Of a stretch of 64,000 nt of DNA, positions 16,386 through 24,800 are shown one piece after another (within the stretch, counting starts at the first letter, position 1; the number at the start of each line of letters is the position of its first letter). Both the position numbers and the translations under genes were made by a program. Source of the DNA: Pseudolabrys sp963742345 (lineage in GTDB: Bacteria > Pseudomonadota > Alphaproteobacteria > Rhizobiales > Xanthobacteraceae); the NCBI GenBank assembly GCA_963742345.1, contig CAVULO010000003.1, positions 62,001 through 126,000 on the forward strand, read 5' to 3'. The notes under the pieces are model-generated. The model had not been told where the DNA came from. It searched no databases and saw only the letters and a program-made list of their open reading frames with translations.

Positions 16386-16757
16386 ATGTCGGATGAGGTC
16401 GTCGGTTTCAGTTTTCTCGCCGATTTGCAAATCCCGGTGTGGTACCTCAAACCGGGCGAGACGATCTTCAAGGAAGGCGAAACGGCGAAAGAGCTTTATG
16501 TCATCCAGAGCGGGCAGGTCGAAATTCAGCTCGGCAATCGTCTGCTTGCCACGCTCGAGGCGAATGACATTTTCGGCGAAATGGCGCTGATCGACTCTGC
16601 ACCGCGCAGCGCCACCGCCACCGCCAAAACCGATGTGGCCCTGGTTCCCATCTCGAGGAAAGATTTCCTGGATCTCGTGAGCCGGGCCCCGACCTTCGCG
16701 CTCGATATCATGACCGTGCTGGCCCGCCGGCTGCGTGCCGCCAACAGGGCCATGTGA
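16386..16757 (+). CDS. Stand-alone cyclic-nucleotide-binding domain protein
   Basis: A 123-residue protein consisting of one cNMP-binding domain and no DNA-binding or catalytic domain. It starts MSDEVVGFSFLADLQIPVWY; the beta-roll includes L-K-P-G-E-T-I-F-K-E-G-E-T-A-K-E-L-Y-V-I-Q-S-G-Q-V-E-I, and the phosphate-binding cassette F-G-E-M-A-L-I-D-S-A-P-R-S-A-T is a textbook match with the Arg that contacts the phosphate. The C-terminal helix T-V-L-A-R-R-L-R-A-A-N closes the domain. Such proteins may buffer cAMP or regulate a partner. The ATG at 16386 is preceded by AGGGGC; the longer frame upstream encodes intergenic sequence. Confidence 0.88.
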   Translation: MSDEVVGFSFLADLQIPVWYLKPGETIFKEGETAKELYVIQSGQVEIQLGNRLLATLEANDIFGEMALIDSAPRSATATAKTDVALVPISRKDFLDLVSRAPTFALDIMTVLARRLRAANRAM

Positions 16758-16800
16758 CCGCGGCGGTCCTGTCCGCCGCTTTCTGAAAAATGCGTATTTA

Positions 16801-16816
16801 TGTGATGGGGGTCACA
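16801..16816 (+). promoter_or_regulatory. Perfect CRP-type operator (class II promoter 1)
   Basis: TGTGATGGGGGTCACA is a perfect TGTGA-N6-TCACA palindrome. A -10-like CCTAGT (16836-16841) is centred 30 bases downstream of the operator centre, the geometry of a class II CRP-activated promoter (operator at about -41.5). No -35 hexamer is evident, as expected for an activator-dependent promoter. It precedes the 57-aa peptide gene at 16893. Confidence 0.85.
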
Positions 16817-16892
16817 TCGGCGGAAAACCCGACGCCCTAGTGTGGTGACTGTAGGGAGCAAGTTGCTTCCGCGTCATTCAGGGCCAACAGAC

Positions 16893-17066
16893 ATGCGCAA
16901 GACCATCATATTCGCCATCGCCACCACGATCCTTGCCGGTGCTTCGGTGGTTACCGGTGTTGCGCGGACAGTCCCGACCCCCATCAGCAGCATTTTTTCG
17001 GCTCGCCCCGTGGTTCACCCCCTTACCACCGGCAGCCTGACGGTCAGGGTTTACCCCAGCACCTGA
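16893..17066 (+). CDS. Small exported peptide, 57 aa
   Basis: Starts MRKTIIFAIATTILAGASVV, a signal peptide or single membrane helix, probably cleaved around TGVA-RT. The remaining 30 or so residues (TVPTPISSIFSARPVVHPL, then TTGSLTVRVYPST) have no recognisable domain. The gene lies 77 bases after a perfect CRP-type operator and is followed by two hairpins, so it is a single-gene transcription unit. Together with the next peptide gene it forms a matched pair of CRP-box-controlled tiny envelope proteins. The Shine-Dalgarno is weak (GGGCCAACAGAC ATG). Confidence 0.68.
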   Translation: MRKTIIFAIATTILAGASVVTGVARTVPTPISSIFSARPVVHPLTTGSLTVRVYPST

Positions 17067-17075
17067 CCGTCTATT

Positions 17076-17156
17076 GGCCTGCCCCTGCCCCGGGGGCAGG
17101 CCCTGGATTTCTCTTTAACCTCCAAACTTCAAGCGGCCTGAGCAGGCCGCTTTTTT
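17076..17156 (+). terminator. Two successive hairpins, second a Rho-independent terminator
   Basis: The first hairpin has the arms GCCTGCCCC and GGGGCAGGC within 17079-17102. The second is stronger as a terminator: GCGGCCTG (17133-17140) pairs with CAGGCCGC (17143-17150) and is followed directly by TTTTTTC. Together they insulate the 57-aa peptide gene from the second CRP-box promoter, which begins about 45 bases downstream. Confidence 0.82.
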
Positions 17157-17199
17157 CTTGTTCATTACTGGCTCGAAGGTTTCGCAAAATACGCGCTTT

Positions 17200-17215
17200 T
17201 GTGACCGGGGTCACA
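17200..17215 (+). promoter_or_regulatory. Perfect CRP-type operator (class II promoter 2)
   Basis: TGTGACCGGGGTCACA is a second perfect TGTGA-N6-TCACA palindrome. The -10-like TCTAGG (17235-17240) is again centred exactly 30 bases from the operator centre, and the 14 bases upstream (AAAATACGCGCTTT) resemble the matching stretch of promoter 1 (AAAATGCGTATTTA). It precedes the 45-aa gene at 17313 and lies just after the terminator of the previous unit. Confidence 0.85.
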
Positions 17216-17312
17216 GGCGCCGCGCGGGCCTGCGTCTAGGTTGATCGTCGCCGGACAGAAATGCCCCGGCAGCACCGGGAAATACCCGGGCGATAATAAA
17301 GGGAGCGCCGTC

Positions 17313-17450
17313 ATGATCCGCACTGCCATCATCTCTGTGACTGCGTCGTTCGTTCTGTTCGGCGCGTGGACCGTTAACCTGGTCAGTTATCATCCGGCCA
17401 AAGACTTGAATCCGCTGGCCCCGCTCAGCACGAGCGTTGATTGGAAATAG
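17313..17450 (+). CDS. Small single-helix membrane peptide, 45 aa
   Basis: Too short for most gene finders. It starts MIRTAIISVTASFVLFGAWT, a hydrophobic N-terminal segment that is either an uncleaved membrane anchor or a signal peptide, followed by VNLVSYHPAKDLNPLAPL and ending STSVDWK. AAGGGAG sits eight bases before the ATG. It lies about 98 bases downstream of the second CRP-type operator. Its length, topology and promoter layout parallel the 57-aa peptide upstream, although the sequences are not obviously homologous. Function unknown. Confidence 0.68.
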   Translation: MIRTAIISVTASFVLFGAWTVNLVSYHPAKDLNPLAPLSTSVDWK

Positions 17451-18095
17451 TCGCGGGCGAGGCGAATTCTTGCGGCGGCTTATTGAAGCGACGGCGCGTC
17501 TTTGGCGCTTAATATTGTTTAACTCGGATCACGAACGTTGAGACGGATGTCATACTCGCGGCAGCGCACAAATTAACGCGTACGCTGCGTGTTAGTCCTA
17601 ACGATTAGTCTTGCATCCAGGCTGGCGTCCGGATTTCGCCGGCAACTGATATCGGTCTCGCACCCGAGCGGGACCGATGCACAAGACTCCGGCTCAGATC
17701 GCTCGCTCCCTGCGAGCACTTCGGAACGCGCACAGGTTGGGCCTGTTGCGCAGCGTCCGCATTTTGCCGGGGCCGGACGCTTGCGAAGCGGCACGATCGC
17801 AGGATGGCGTTGAATATCTGGGCAATGTCGTTCCCCGTTTGCCACTCGCTCAATGCACGCGCGGCCATTGCGATTGCAAATATGCGCCGCTGGGGAGTGA
17901 CCGGCTGCGCCGGCCCGGCGGGGCCGAGCCGGCACGGCCCAAGTCGAAATCCTGAGCCGCGTTCTTGCGCCCGTTACCGGGAAATGTGTCATTGCAATTG
18001 GCGGAGTGTGGTCCGTATGATCGCGCGCTGCGATCTTATTGATGCGTCGCGGCTGATTTTTGTCGTGCCGATTTGCCACTCAACGATGGTTCAGC
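17451..18095. other. Intergenic region without a convincing gene (645 bp)
   Basis: Between the 45-aa peptide and the cyclase gene. Several frames stay open (for example plus 17677-17955 and minus 17573-18079) but they have Arg/Cys-rich composition typical of out-of-frame GC-rich DNA and no family motif. I see no CRP-type palindrome, terminator or RNA structure here, although the cyclase promoter must lie in the right-hand part. Confidence 0.5.
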
Positions 18096-19886
18096 GTGAC
18101 AGTACAGGCCCCTGCAATCGTTGACCCCCGCGCCGCGCGCGCAGACCCCCACTCACGGATTCCAATATGGCTGCGCGGCATTGGCGTGCGGCAGGTCCGG
18201 CTTGTCACCGGCCTCGTCATGTTCTCGTACATCTTTTCGCATTTCTTCAACCACGCGCTCGGCAGCATCTCTCTTGCGACGATGGAAGCGTGGTTGCAGT
18301 TCCACGTCTGGTGGTGGCGAATTCCGATCGTCAATGCCACGCTTTACGCCGCGGCCGTCACGCATTTCTCGCTTGGCCTGTGGGCGCTCTATCAACGGCG
18401 CCATTTTCGCTACACGACGATTGAAATTACGCAGCTCGCGCTCGGCCTGACCATTCCGCTGTGGCTCGCCAGTCATTTCGGCGCGGTGCGGCTCACCGGC
18501 GCGCTGTTCGGCCTTGCCCCGCCCAACTACGCAACGCCGCTGTTCGCCTATTGGGTTCTCAGGAAATATATGATCGCGGTGCAGTTCATCCTGATGACGG
18601 TGGCATGGACGCACGCCTGCATCGGGCTTTATTTCTGGCTGCGGCTGAAGTCGTTCTTCAGTTGGGCTGCGCCCATCCTCCTCGCCATCGCGGTGCTGAT
18701 GCCGCCGCTCGCAATGATCGGCGCGCACCAGGGCGGGCGCGAAGTCGCCCGGCTTTCCGAAGACCCGGACTGGCGCAAGGCGAATCTGCGCGGGACCCCT
18801 GCCGCGCAGCGCAGTGTCATCGATCGCATCACGCTCTTTTACTTTCCGATCGGCTACGGTGCCGCGATCGTTCTGCTGTTTGCGGCCCGCGGCGTGCGAA
18901 CACTGCGCGAGCGCCGGCGCGGCCTGGTGACGATTTCCTACCCAAATCGCCAAGTGCGCGTGCCGAAGGGCATGAGCATTCTCGAAGCCAGCCTGCGCTT
19001 TAAAATCCCGCACGCCAGCGTTTGTGGCGGCCGTGCCCGCTGTTCGACCTGTCGCGTCCGCGTCGTGAGCGATCGCACAACGCTGCCGCCGCCCTCAGGG
19101 CGCGAGGCCTTTGTGCTGGACCGCGTCGGGGTTTCCGCAAATCCGGCGATCCGCCTTGCTTGCCAGCTTCGGCCGCAGTCGGATGTGTCGGTCATTCCAA
19201 TTCTGCCGGCGAATATGAATGCCGAACTGCTGCGCAAAGGCCGCCGCATGAATATCGGCAAGGAGCGCTACATCGTCAGCATGTTCGTGGACATGCGCGG
19301 TTCGACCAAGCTCGCCGAAGCGCGGCTGCCGTTCGACGTCGTGTTTATCATCAACCGATTTCTCGGTGCCTGCTCGCAGGCGGCGCTCGATGCAGGGGGC
19401 CAGCCGAACCAGTTTGTCGGCGACGGCGTCCTTGCGCTATTCGGCATCGATGTCGATCCACAAACCGCATGCCGTCAGGCGCTGCGCGCGGCCGCCAATG
19501 TTGCGGCCAACGTGGACACCATGAATCATCAGCTCGCGTCCGATCTGCCCGAGCCGATCCAGTACGGCCTCGGCATTCATGGCGGCGACGTGATCATCGG
19601 CGACATCGGTTTTCAGGATCACACGGTGTTCACGGCGCTCGGCGATCCGGTCAACGTGGCTGCGCGGCTGCAGGACATGACGAAAGCGCTCGATTGCAAG
19701 GCCATCGTTTCGGAGGAAGTTTTCACGACCGCGGGCATCGCCGCCGGTGCGCTCGCGCAGAAGGAAATTGCAATCCGCGGCCGCGATGAGCCGATGGTCG
19801 TGCGAACCGCGGCGGACCCGACCCTGTTTGCCGGCCTCCTCGAAACGGGCCGCACGCGAGAATCCGCGGCGTCTGGCCGCGCATAG
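18096..19886 (+). CDS. Membrane class III nucleotide cyclase with 2Fe-2S ferredoxin domain
   Basis: A protein of about 596 residues with three parts. Residues about 25-270 are a membrane region with five or six helices (LVTGLVMFSYIFSHFFNHAL, HFSLGLWALYQRRHF and others) carrying several histidines, resembling a heme-binding membrane anchor. Residues about 285-375 are a plant-type ferredoxin domain with V-C-G-G-R-A-R-C-S-T-C and a fourth Cys in L-A-C-Q-L-R-P. The C-terminal part is a class III cyclase with metal Asp residues in F-V-D-M-R-G-S and F-V-G-D-G-V-L-A-L-F-G and the A-L-G-D-P-V-N-V-A-A-R-L motif. Gln sits where ATP cyclases normally have the substrate Lys (N-Q-F-V-G-D). GTG at 18096 is a tentative start. 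Likely makes cAMP under redox control (inference). Confidence 0.88.
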   Translation: MTVQAPAIVDPRAARADPHSRIPIWLRGIGVRQVRLVTGLVMFSYIFSHFFNHALGSISLATMEAWLQFHVWWWRIPIVNATLYAAAVTHFSLGLWALYQRRHFRYTTIEITQLALGLTIPLWLASHFGAVRLTGALFGLAPPNYATPLFAYWVLRKYMIAVQFILMTVAWTHACIGLYFWLRLKSFFSWAAPILLAIAVLMPPLAMIGAHQGGREVARLSEDPDWRKANLRGTPAAQRSVIDRITLFYFPIGYGAAIVLLFAARGVRTLRERRRGLVTISYPNRQVRVPKGMSILEASLRFKIPHASVCGGRARCSTCRVRVVSDRTTLPPPSGREAFVLDRVGVSANPAIRLACQLRPQSDVSVIPILPANMNAELLRKGRRMNIGKERYIVSMFVDMRGSTKLAEARLPFDVVFIINRFLGACSQAALDAGGQPNQFVGDGVLALFGIDVDPQTACRQALRAAANVAANVDTMNHQLASDLPEPIQYGLGIHGGDVIIGDIGFQDHTVFTALGDPVNVAARLQDMTKALDCKAIVSEEVFTTAGIAAGALAQKEIAIRGRDEPMVVRTAADPTLFAGLLETGRTRESAASGRA

Positions 19887-19930
19887 ACCGGCACGGGGCT
19901 TGCTTCATTATCAGATTTGGGGGCGAAGAC

Positions 19931-21790
19931 ATGGACGCAAGGACGCCTATTGGTTCGGGTATGCACAGCGAGGCGCTTGCCCGGCCGCCGTTGACCCGAT
20001 TTCTCGAACGCTGCCATGCCGAGATTGCCGGCGACAACAGCGGCGCTGTCGCCGACTACATTCCCGAGCTTGCCAAAGCCGATCCGGATCATTTCGGCAT
20101 CAGCGTCGCCACCACCGACGGTTACATTTACGAAGTCGGCGATAGTGCCGTTCCCTTCACGATTCAGTCGATTTCCAAGGCCTTTGTTTTCGCGCTTGCC
20201 CTTGAGACGATCGGCGCGGAACGGGTCGAAAGCCTCATCGGGGTCGAGCCAAGCGGAGAGGCCTTCAATTCGATCCGTCTGCGCACGGACAATCGCCCCT
20301 TCAATCCGATGGTCAATGCCGGCGCTATCGCCTGCTCAGGTCTGATCTACGATCGTGAAGGGGAGGGTGCCTTCGACCGCATTTTGGCAACGCTGAGCCG
20401 TTTCGCCGGTCGAAATCTCGGCATGGACGAGGCGGTGTTCGCCTCGGAACGCACAACCGGTGATCGCAATCGGGCCATTGCTTATCTTTTGCGCAACTAT
20501 GCCGTCGTAAAGGGCGATGTCGATGCCGTGCTGGATGTCTATTTCCGCCAGTGTTCGGTGCTGGTGACTGCGCGAGACATCGCCGTGATGGCAGCCACCC
20601 TCGCCAATCGGGGCCGAAATCCGCTCAGTGGCGACCAGGTTGTCAGCCCATACGCCGTTGCGCGCACTTTGTCCGTCATGACGAGTTCCGGCATGTACGA
20701 TTATGCGGGCGAGTGGATCTACCGGGTTGGCATACCGGCGAAGAGCGGCGTCGGCGGCGGTATTATTGCTGCCCTGCCTTCACAGCTGGGCCTCGGCACC
20801 TACGCGCCGCTGCTCGACGACCACGGTAACAGTGTGCGTGGCCTGAAGGTGTGCGAGGCATTGTCATCGCATTTCGATCTGCACCTGTTCAATCGCAGCG
20901 GCGACGTCAGAAACGGCATCGTCGCGGAGTACAATATCGGCGGCGTCGCCTCGCGGCGAAACCGCCAGCCGCACGAACAGAAAATTCTCGACGAGCGCCA
21001 CGAACAGTGCCGCGTCTATGAGCTGACCGGCGCGCTCACCTTCGGTGTCGTCGAATATCTCTCGCGCCGGCTCGTGCAAAGGCGGGCGCAATCTCAGCTC
21101 GTCATTCTTGATTTCCATCGCGTGCCCACGATCACCAAGGCGGCCGGTCAATTGCTTGCTGAGAGCCTGGGCGAGCTCACTGCCGCCAATACGACGATGA
21201 TCTTGTGCGGAGTACAAACGCAGTCGTTGGTTGCCGCGACGATCAGCCCGCTGCTCGAACCTCCGTCGAAATTACGCAAGTTCGCCGTCCTCGACGAAGC
21301 GATCGAATGGGCCGAAGACCAGATCATCTATCGCTATGGCGGGTACGGGCGCCTGCACGATCCGACCACGCTGCCGGAGCAGCAGTTGCTCGGCGGCTTG
21401 TCGGACGGCGAGATTGAGGCGCTCGCCGCGCTCATGAATCCGCAAACCTACCAGGCCGGGCAACGCATCGTTGCGGCCGGCGAACCCGCATCCTCCCTGT
21501 TTTTCCTCCAGAGCGGCATGGTCAGCGTCAAGCTGCCGAACGGCGTGCGTCTGGCAACGCTCGTCGCGGGCATGGTGTTCGGAGAAATGGGTTTGCTCGA
21601 GGAATACCGGTCCGCCGATGTGTGGGCAGACTCGCTCGTTCAATGTCACGAGCTGCCGCTGGATTCCTACGCCGGATTTCGCGAGAAATACCCCCAGGTC
21701 GGCGAGCGCATCATACGCAACCTTGCCGTCCTCTTGGCCAAGCGGCTGATCCTGGCCAATACAAAAATCGACTTGCTGACGTCGCATTGA
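19931..21790 (+). CDS. glsA: Glutaminase-STAS-cNMP-binding domain fusion
   Basis: A 619-residue three-domain protein. Residues about 20-315 are a glutaminase (glutamine to glutamate plus ammonia) of the beta-lactamase-like serine family: catalytic S80-I-S-K83 in TIQSISKAF, with N-x-R-P-F-N-P-M-V-N-A-G-A-I-A and P-A-K-S-G-V-G-G-G-I. Residues about 355-465 form a STAS domain (RVYELTGALTFGVVEYLSRR). Residues about 485-610 are a cNMP-binding domain whose cassette F-G-E-M-G-L-L-E-E-Y-R-S-A-D keeps the phosphate-contacting Arg. Single-domain bacterial glutaminases are about 310 aa. The gene starts 44 bases after the cyclase stop, so cotranscription is likely and control of the glutaminase by the neighbour's product is the obvious model. 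Confidence 0.9.
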   Translation: MDARTPIGSGMHSEALARPPLTRFLERCHAEIAGDNSGAVADYIPELAKADPDHFGISVATTDGYIYEVGDSAVPFTIQSISKAFVFALALETIGAERVESLIGVEPSGEAFNSIRLRTDNRPFNPMVNAGAIACSGLIYDREGEGAFDRILATLSRFAGRNLGMDEAVFASERTTGDRNRAIAYLLRNYAVVKGDVDAVLDVYFRQCSVLVTARDIAVMAATLANRGRNPLSGDQVVSPYAVARTLSVMTSSGMYDYAGEWIYRVGIPAKSGVGGGIIAALPSQLGLGTYAPLLDDHGNSVRGLKVCEALSSHFDLHLFNRSGDVRNGIVAEYNIGGVASRRNRQPHEQKILDERHEQCRVYELTGALTFGVVEYLSRRLVQRRAQSQLVILDFHRVPTITKAAGQLLAESLGELTAANTTMILCGVQTQSLVAATISPLLEPPSKLRKFAVLDEAIEWAEDQIIYRYGGYGRLHDPTTLPEQQLLGGLSDGEIEALAALMNPQTYQAGQRIVAAGEPASSLFFLQSGMVSVKLPNGVRLATLVAGMVFGEMGLLEEYRSADVWADSLVQCHELPLDSYAGFREKYPQVGERIIRNLAVLLAKRLILANTKIDLLTSH

Positions 21791-21805
21791 AGGCAGCGAA
21801 AGGTC

Positions 21806-24800
21806 TTACCCCGCCGCGGCGATATTTCGTGCCTTGCGGACCTCACGGCCAATGAGTTCGGCGTAAGTCTCGATCGGGAACGGCCGGCCGGTGAGATAGC
21901 CCTGCACCTCGTCGCAGCCTTCCTGTTTCAGGAACGAAAGTTGGGTCTCGGTCTCGACGCCCTCGGCAAGCACCGGAATATTCAGGCTGTGCCCAAGCGT
22001 GATAATTGCGCGAACAATCGCCATGGAATGATGATTGTGTTCCAGGTCGCCGATGAAGACGCGATCGATCTTGATCTTTTCGAACGGGAAGGCGTGCAGG
22101 TATGACAGCGACGAAAATCCCGACCCGAAATCGTCCAGGGCAATATGGATGCCGAGCGTCTTGAGCTTGCGCAGGATCGATACCGCGCGCGTAAAATCGT
22201 CGATCAATACGCCTTCGGTGATTTCGAGTTCGAGCCGTTCCGGCTTGAGGCCGGTTTCGAGCAGGATCGAATGGACAAGACTGGGCAGGTCGCCGTGATG
22301 AAACTGGATGGGCGAGATATTGACGGCAACTTTAAGGGGCTTGGGCCACGACGCCGCTTCTTTGCAGGCTTCGCGCAGGATCCGCTCGCCCAGGGTAATG
22401 ATGAAGCTGCTTTGCTCGGCGACCGGGATAAACGTGTCGGGCGGGACCATGCCGCGCTTGGCGGAATCCCAGCGGGCCAGCGCTTCAAAGCCGACGACTT
22501 TCCCGAACGCGATCGTTTTCTGCGGCTGGTAATGCAGGAGGAGGTCGCCCTGTTCGAGCGCTGTCTGCAAGTCTGTCTGTAGTTCGCGCCGCTCGCGCAG
22601 GCGCGAGCCGAGCTTGGCCTCGAAAAAGCGCAACGATCCACGCACTTCCGATTTTGCCTGATAAAGCGCGGCATCTGCGTTGGCGATCAGCGTTTTCACA
22701 TCGGCGCCATCGGCAGGAAACACTGCCACCCCGATGCTCAAGCCGACCTGCATCTGGTGGCCCTCGATGTCGAAATTCTCCTTGAACGATGCAAGCAGGC
22801 GATCGCCAAGCGTCCTGGCGGCCGCTTGCGGATCGTCGCTGGTCAAAACCGCGATAAACTCGTCGCCGCCGATGCGTGCGAGGTATGCCGTTTCTGCGGC
22901 CGCTTGCAGCCGGCGGGCCGCCTCGCGCAGAAGCCCGTCGCCGACCAGATGCCCGTAGATGTCGTTGGCTTCTTTGAACCGGTCGAGGTCGAGGCACATG
23001 ACGGCGAATTGCTCGCCGGCTTTGCTGGCTTTATCGAGCGTCGCACCAAGGTGTTCGAGCAGCGAGGCCCGGTTGGGAAGGCCGGTGAGGGAATTGTTGT
23101 GCGCCAGCTGCCAGATGTGCTGCTCCGCCTGGCGGCGCTCGGTGACATCGTCGAGAACCGTGAGGATATATTGCGGCTGGCCGTCGTCGTCCCTGATGGC
23201 GGTCTTTTTTGCCAGCACCCGGCGCGGTCCCTTGTACGCCGTGGGGATTTGATGTTCCGGGGTACAGACGATCCGGTCGGACAGCACCGCTTCGTTGTCG
23301 GACTGCACGATCAATTCGGCGCGCTCCGGAGGAAATATTTCGTGCGCGGTCTTCCCGATCAGGTCATGGCGGGAAGCGCCGGTCAGTTCCTCGTAGGCGC
23401 GGTTGAACAATGTAAATTTGTTTCCGCGCGTGTCCGTTCCCGACCGGTCCAGGTCCCTCACCACAATCGGGAGCGGGACATGCTCGATGACCGCATTGAG
23501 GAATATCTTTGTCCGGCGAAGCTCGCCTTCGGCAATTTTTGTTTTGGTGATGTCGTGAATAACGGTCAAACGCGCCTTGCGCCCATCGTAAGTGAGCGCC
23601 TTTGAATAGACCGCGACGTCAATATACGTTCCATCTGCCTTTATGTGTTGCCCGATATTCTCGTTGAACTGATCATCCGACAGGGCGTTTATGAACGCAG
23701 CGAAGCGTGCGCGGTCCTCGGGCGGCCGCAGCTCGGTCACCGTCATCGCCATAAATTGCGCCCGGCTGTAGCCGTAATGCGCGACCGCGGCCTCGTTGAC
23801 CGCGAGGAAACGCAGGCTGTCCCGGTCGATGACCCACATCGGAACCGGGCTTCCCTCGAACAACAGCCGGAACGATTCTTCCCGGCGCCTTGCCTCGGTG
23901 ACGTCCTCGTGCGTTGCCACCCATCCGCCGTTGGCCAGCGGCCGGTGAACCACCGCGATGTAACGCCCGTCGTGCAACCGGTTTATGGTGTGGTATGGGG
24001 CATTGACGGAGACGTCACTCAGGCGCGCCTTGATGTAGGTTGGCCAGTCTTTCGGGGCGCTTCCCTTGGCGATCGTGTATTCCAGGATCGACAGAAACGG
24101 CGTGCCGGGTTTCGTCAGCTCGTCGCTCAATTCGTATATATCGGCATATTGTTTGTTGCAGATGATCAACCGTTTCGACGCATCGAACATGGAAACGCCC
24201 TGCGAGATATTCTCCAGGGCCGCATTGAGTTGTTCTTCCTGCTTTCGAATGGCGTTTTCCGCTTCGACCTTGTCCGTAATATCCTCGTGCGTTGCAACCC
24301 AGCCGCCGTCCGGCATCGGCTGATTCACGATCTGGATGATACGGCCTGCGGGGGTTGGCACATTTTGCTTGGTCAGCGTCCGCTTGGAGATCTGCTTGAG
24401 CAGCTTTTCGTAGTATTCCTGCGGGTCGCCGCTGAACGATCCGCATTCCTTCCGGTGCTTGAGCAGATCCAGCAGCGATAGGCCTGGTTTTACGACCTCC
24501 CGTGACACCCCGTAGATTTCCATGAACCGCGAATTACAGACGACAAGCTTCGATGATGCATCGAACATCACCAGGCCGTGCGACATGTTGTTCAGAGCGA
24601 CATCGAACCGCAGGCTTTGCTGGCGGAGCTGTTCGGCTCTGTTCCTTTCGGCGCGGGCTTGCACGAGCGCCTGGTAGTTTCGCAGCAGGCGCGTGAAGAG
24701 CAGGGCGAAGGCCGCAATAATCGCGATGATGAGAATTGAGGCGCCGGCGGTATAGGTCGCTGTTTTCCTCCAGCCGGCAAGAAGTGCATCTTTGCTCTTC

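Noticed and set aside
17573..18079. Open frames in the 17451-18095 spacer
   Set aside because: Arg/Cys-rich composition, no ribosome-binding sites, no family motif, and mutually overlapping frames on both strands.
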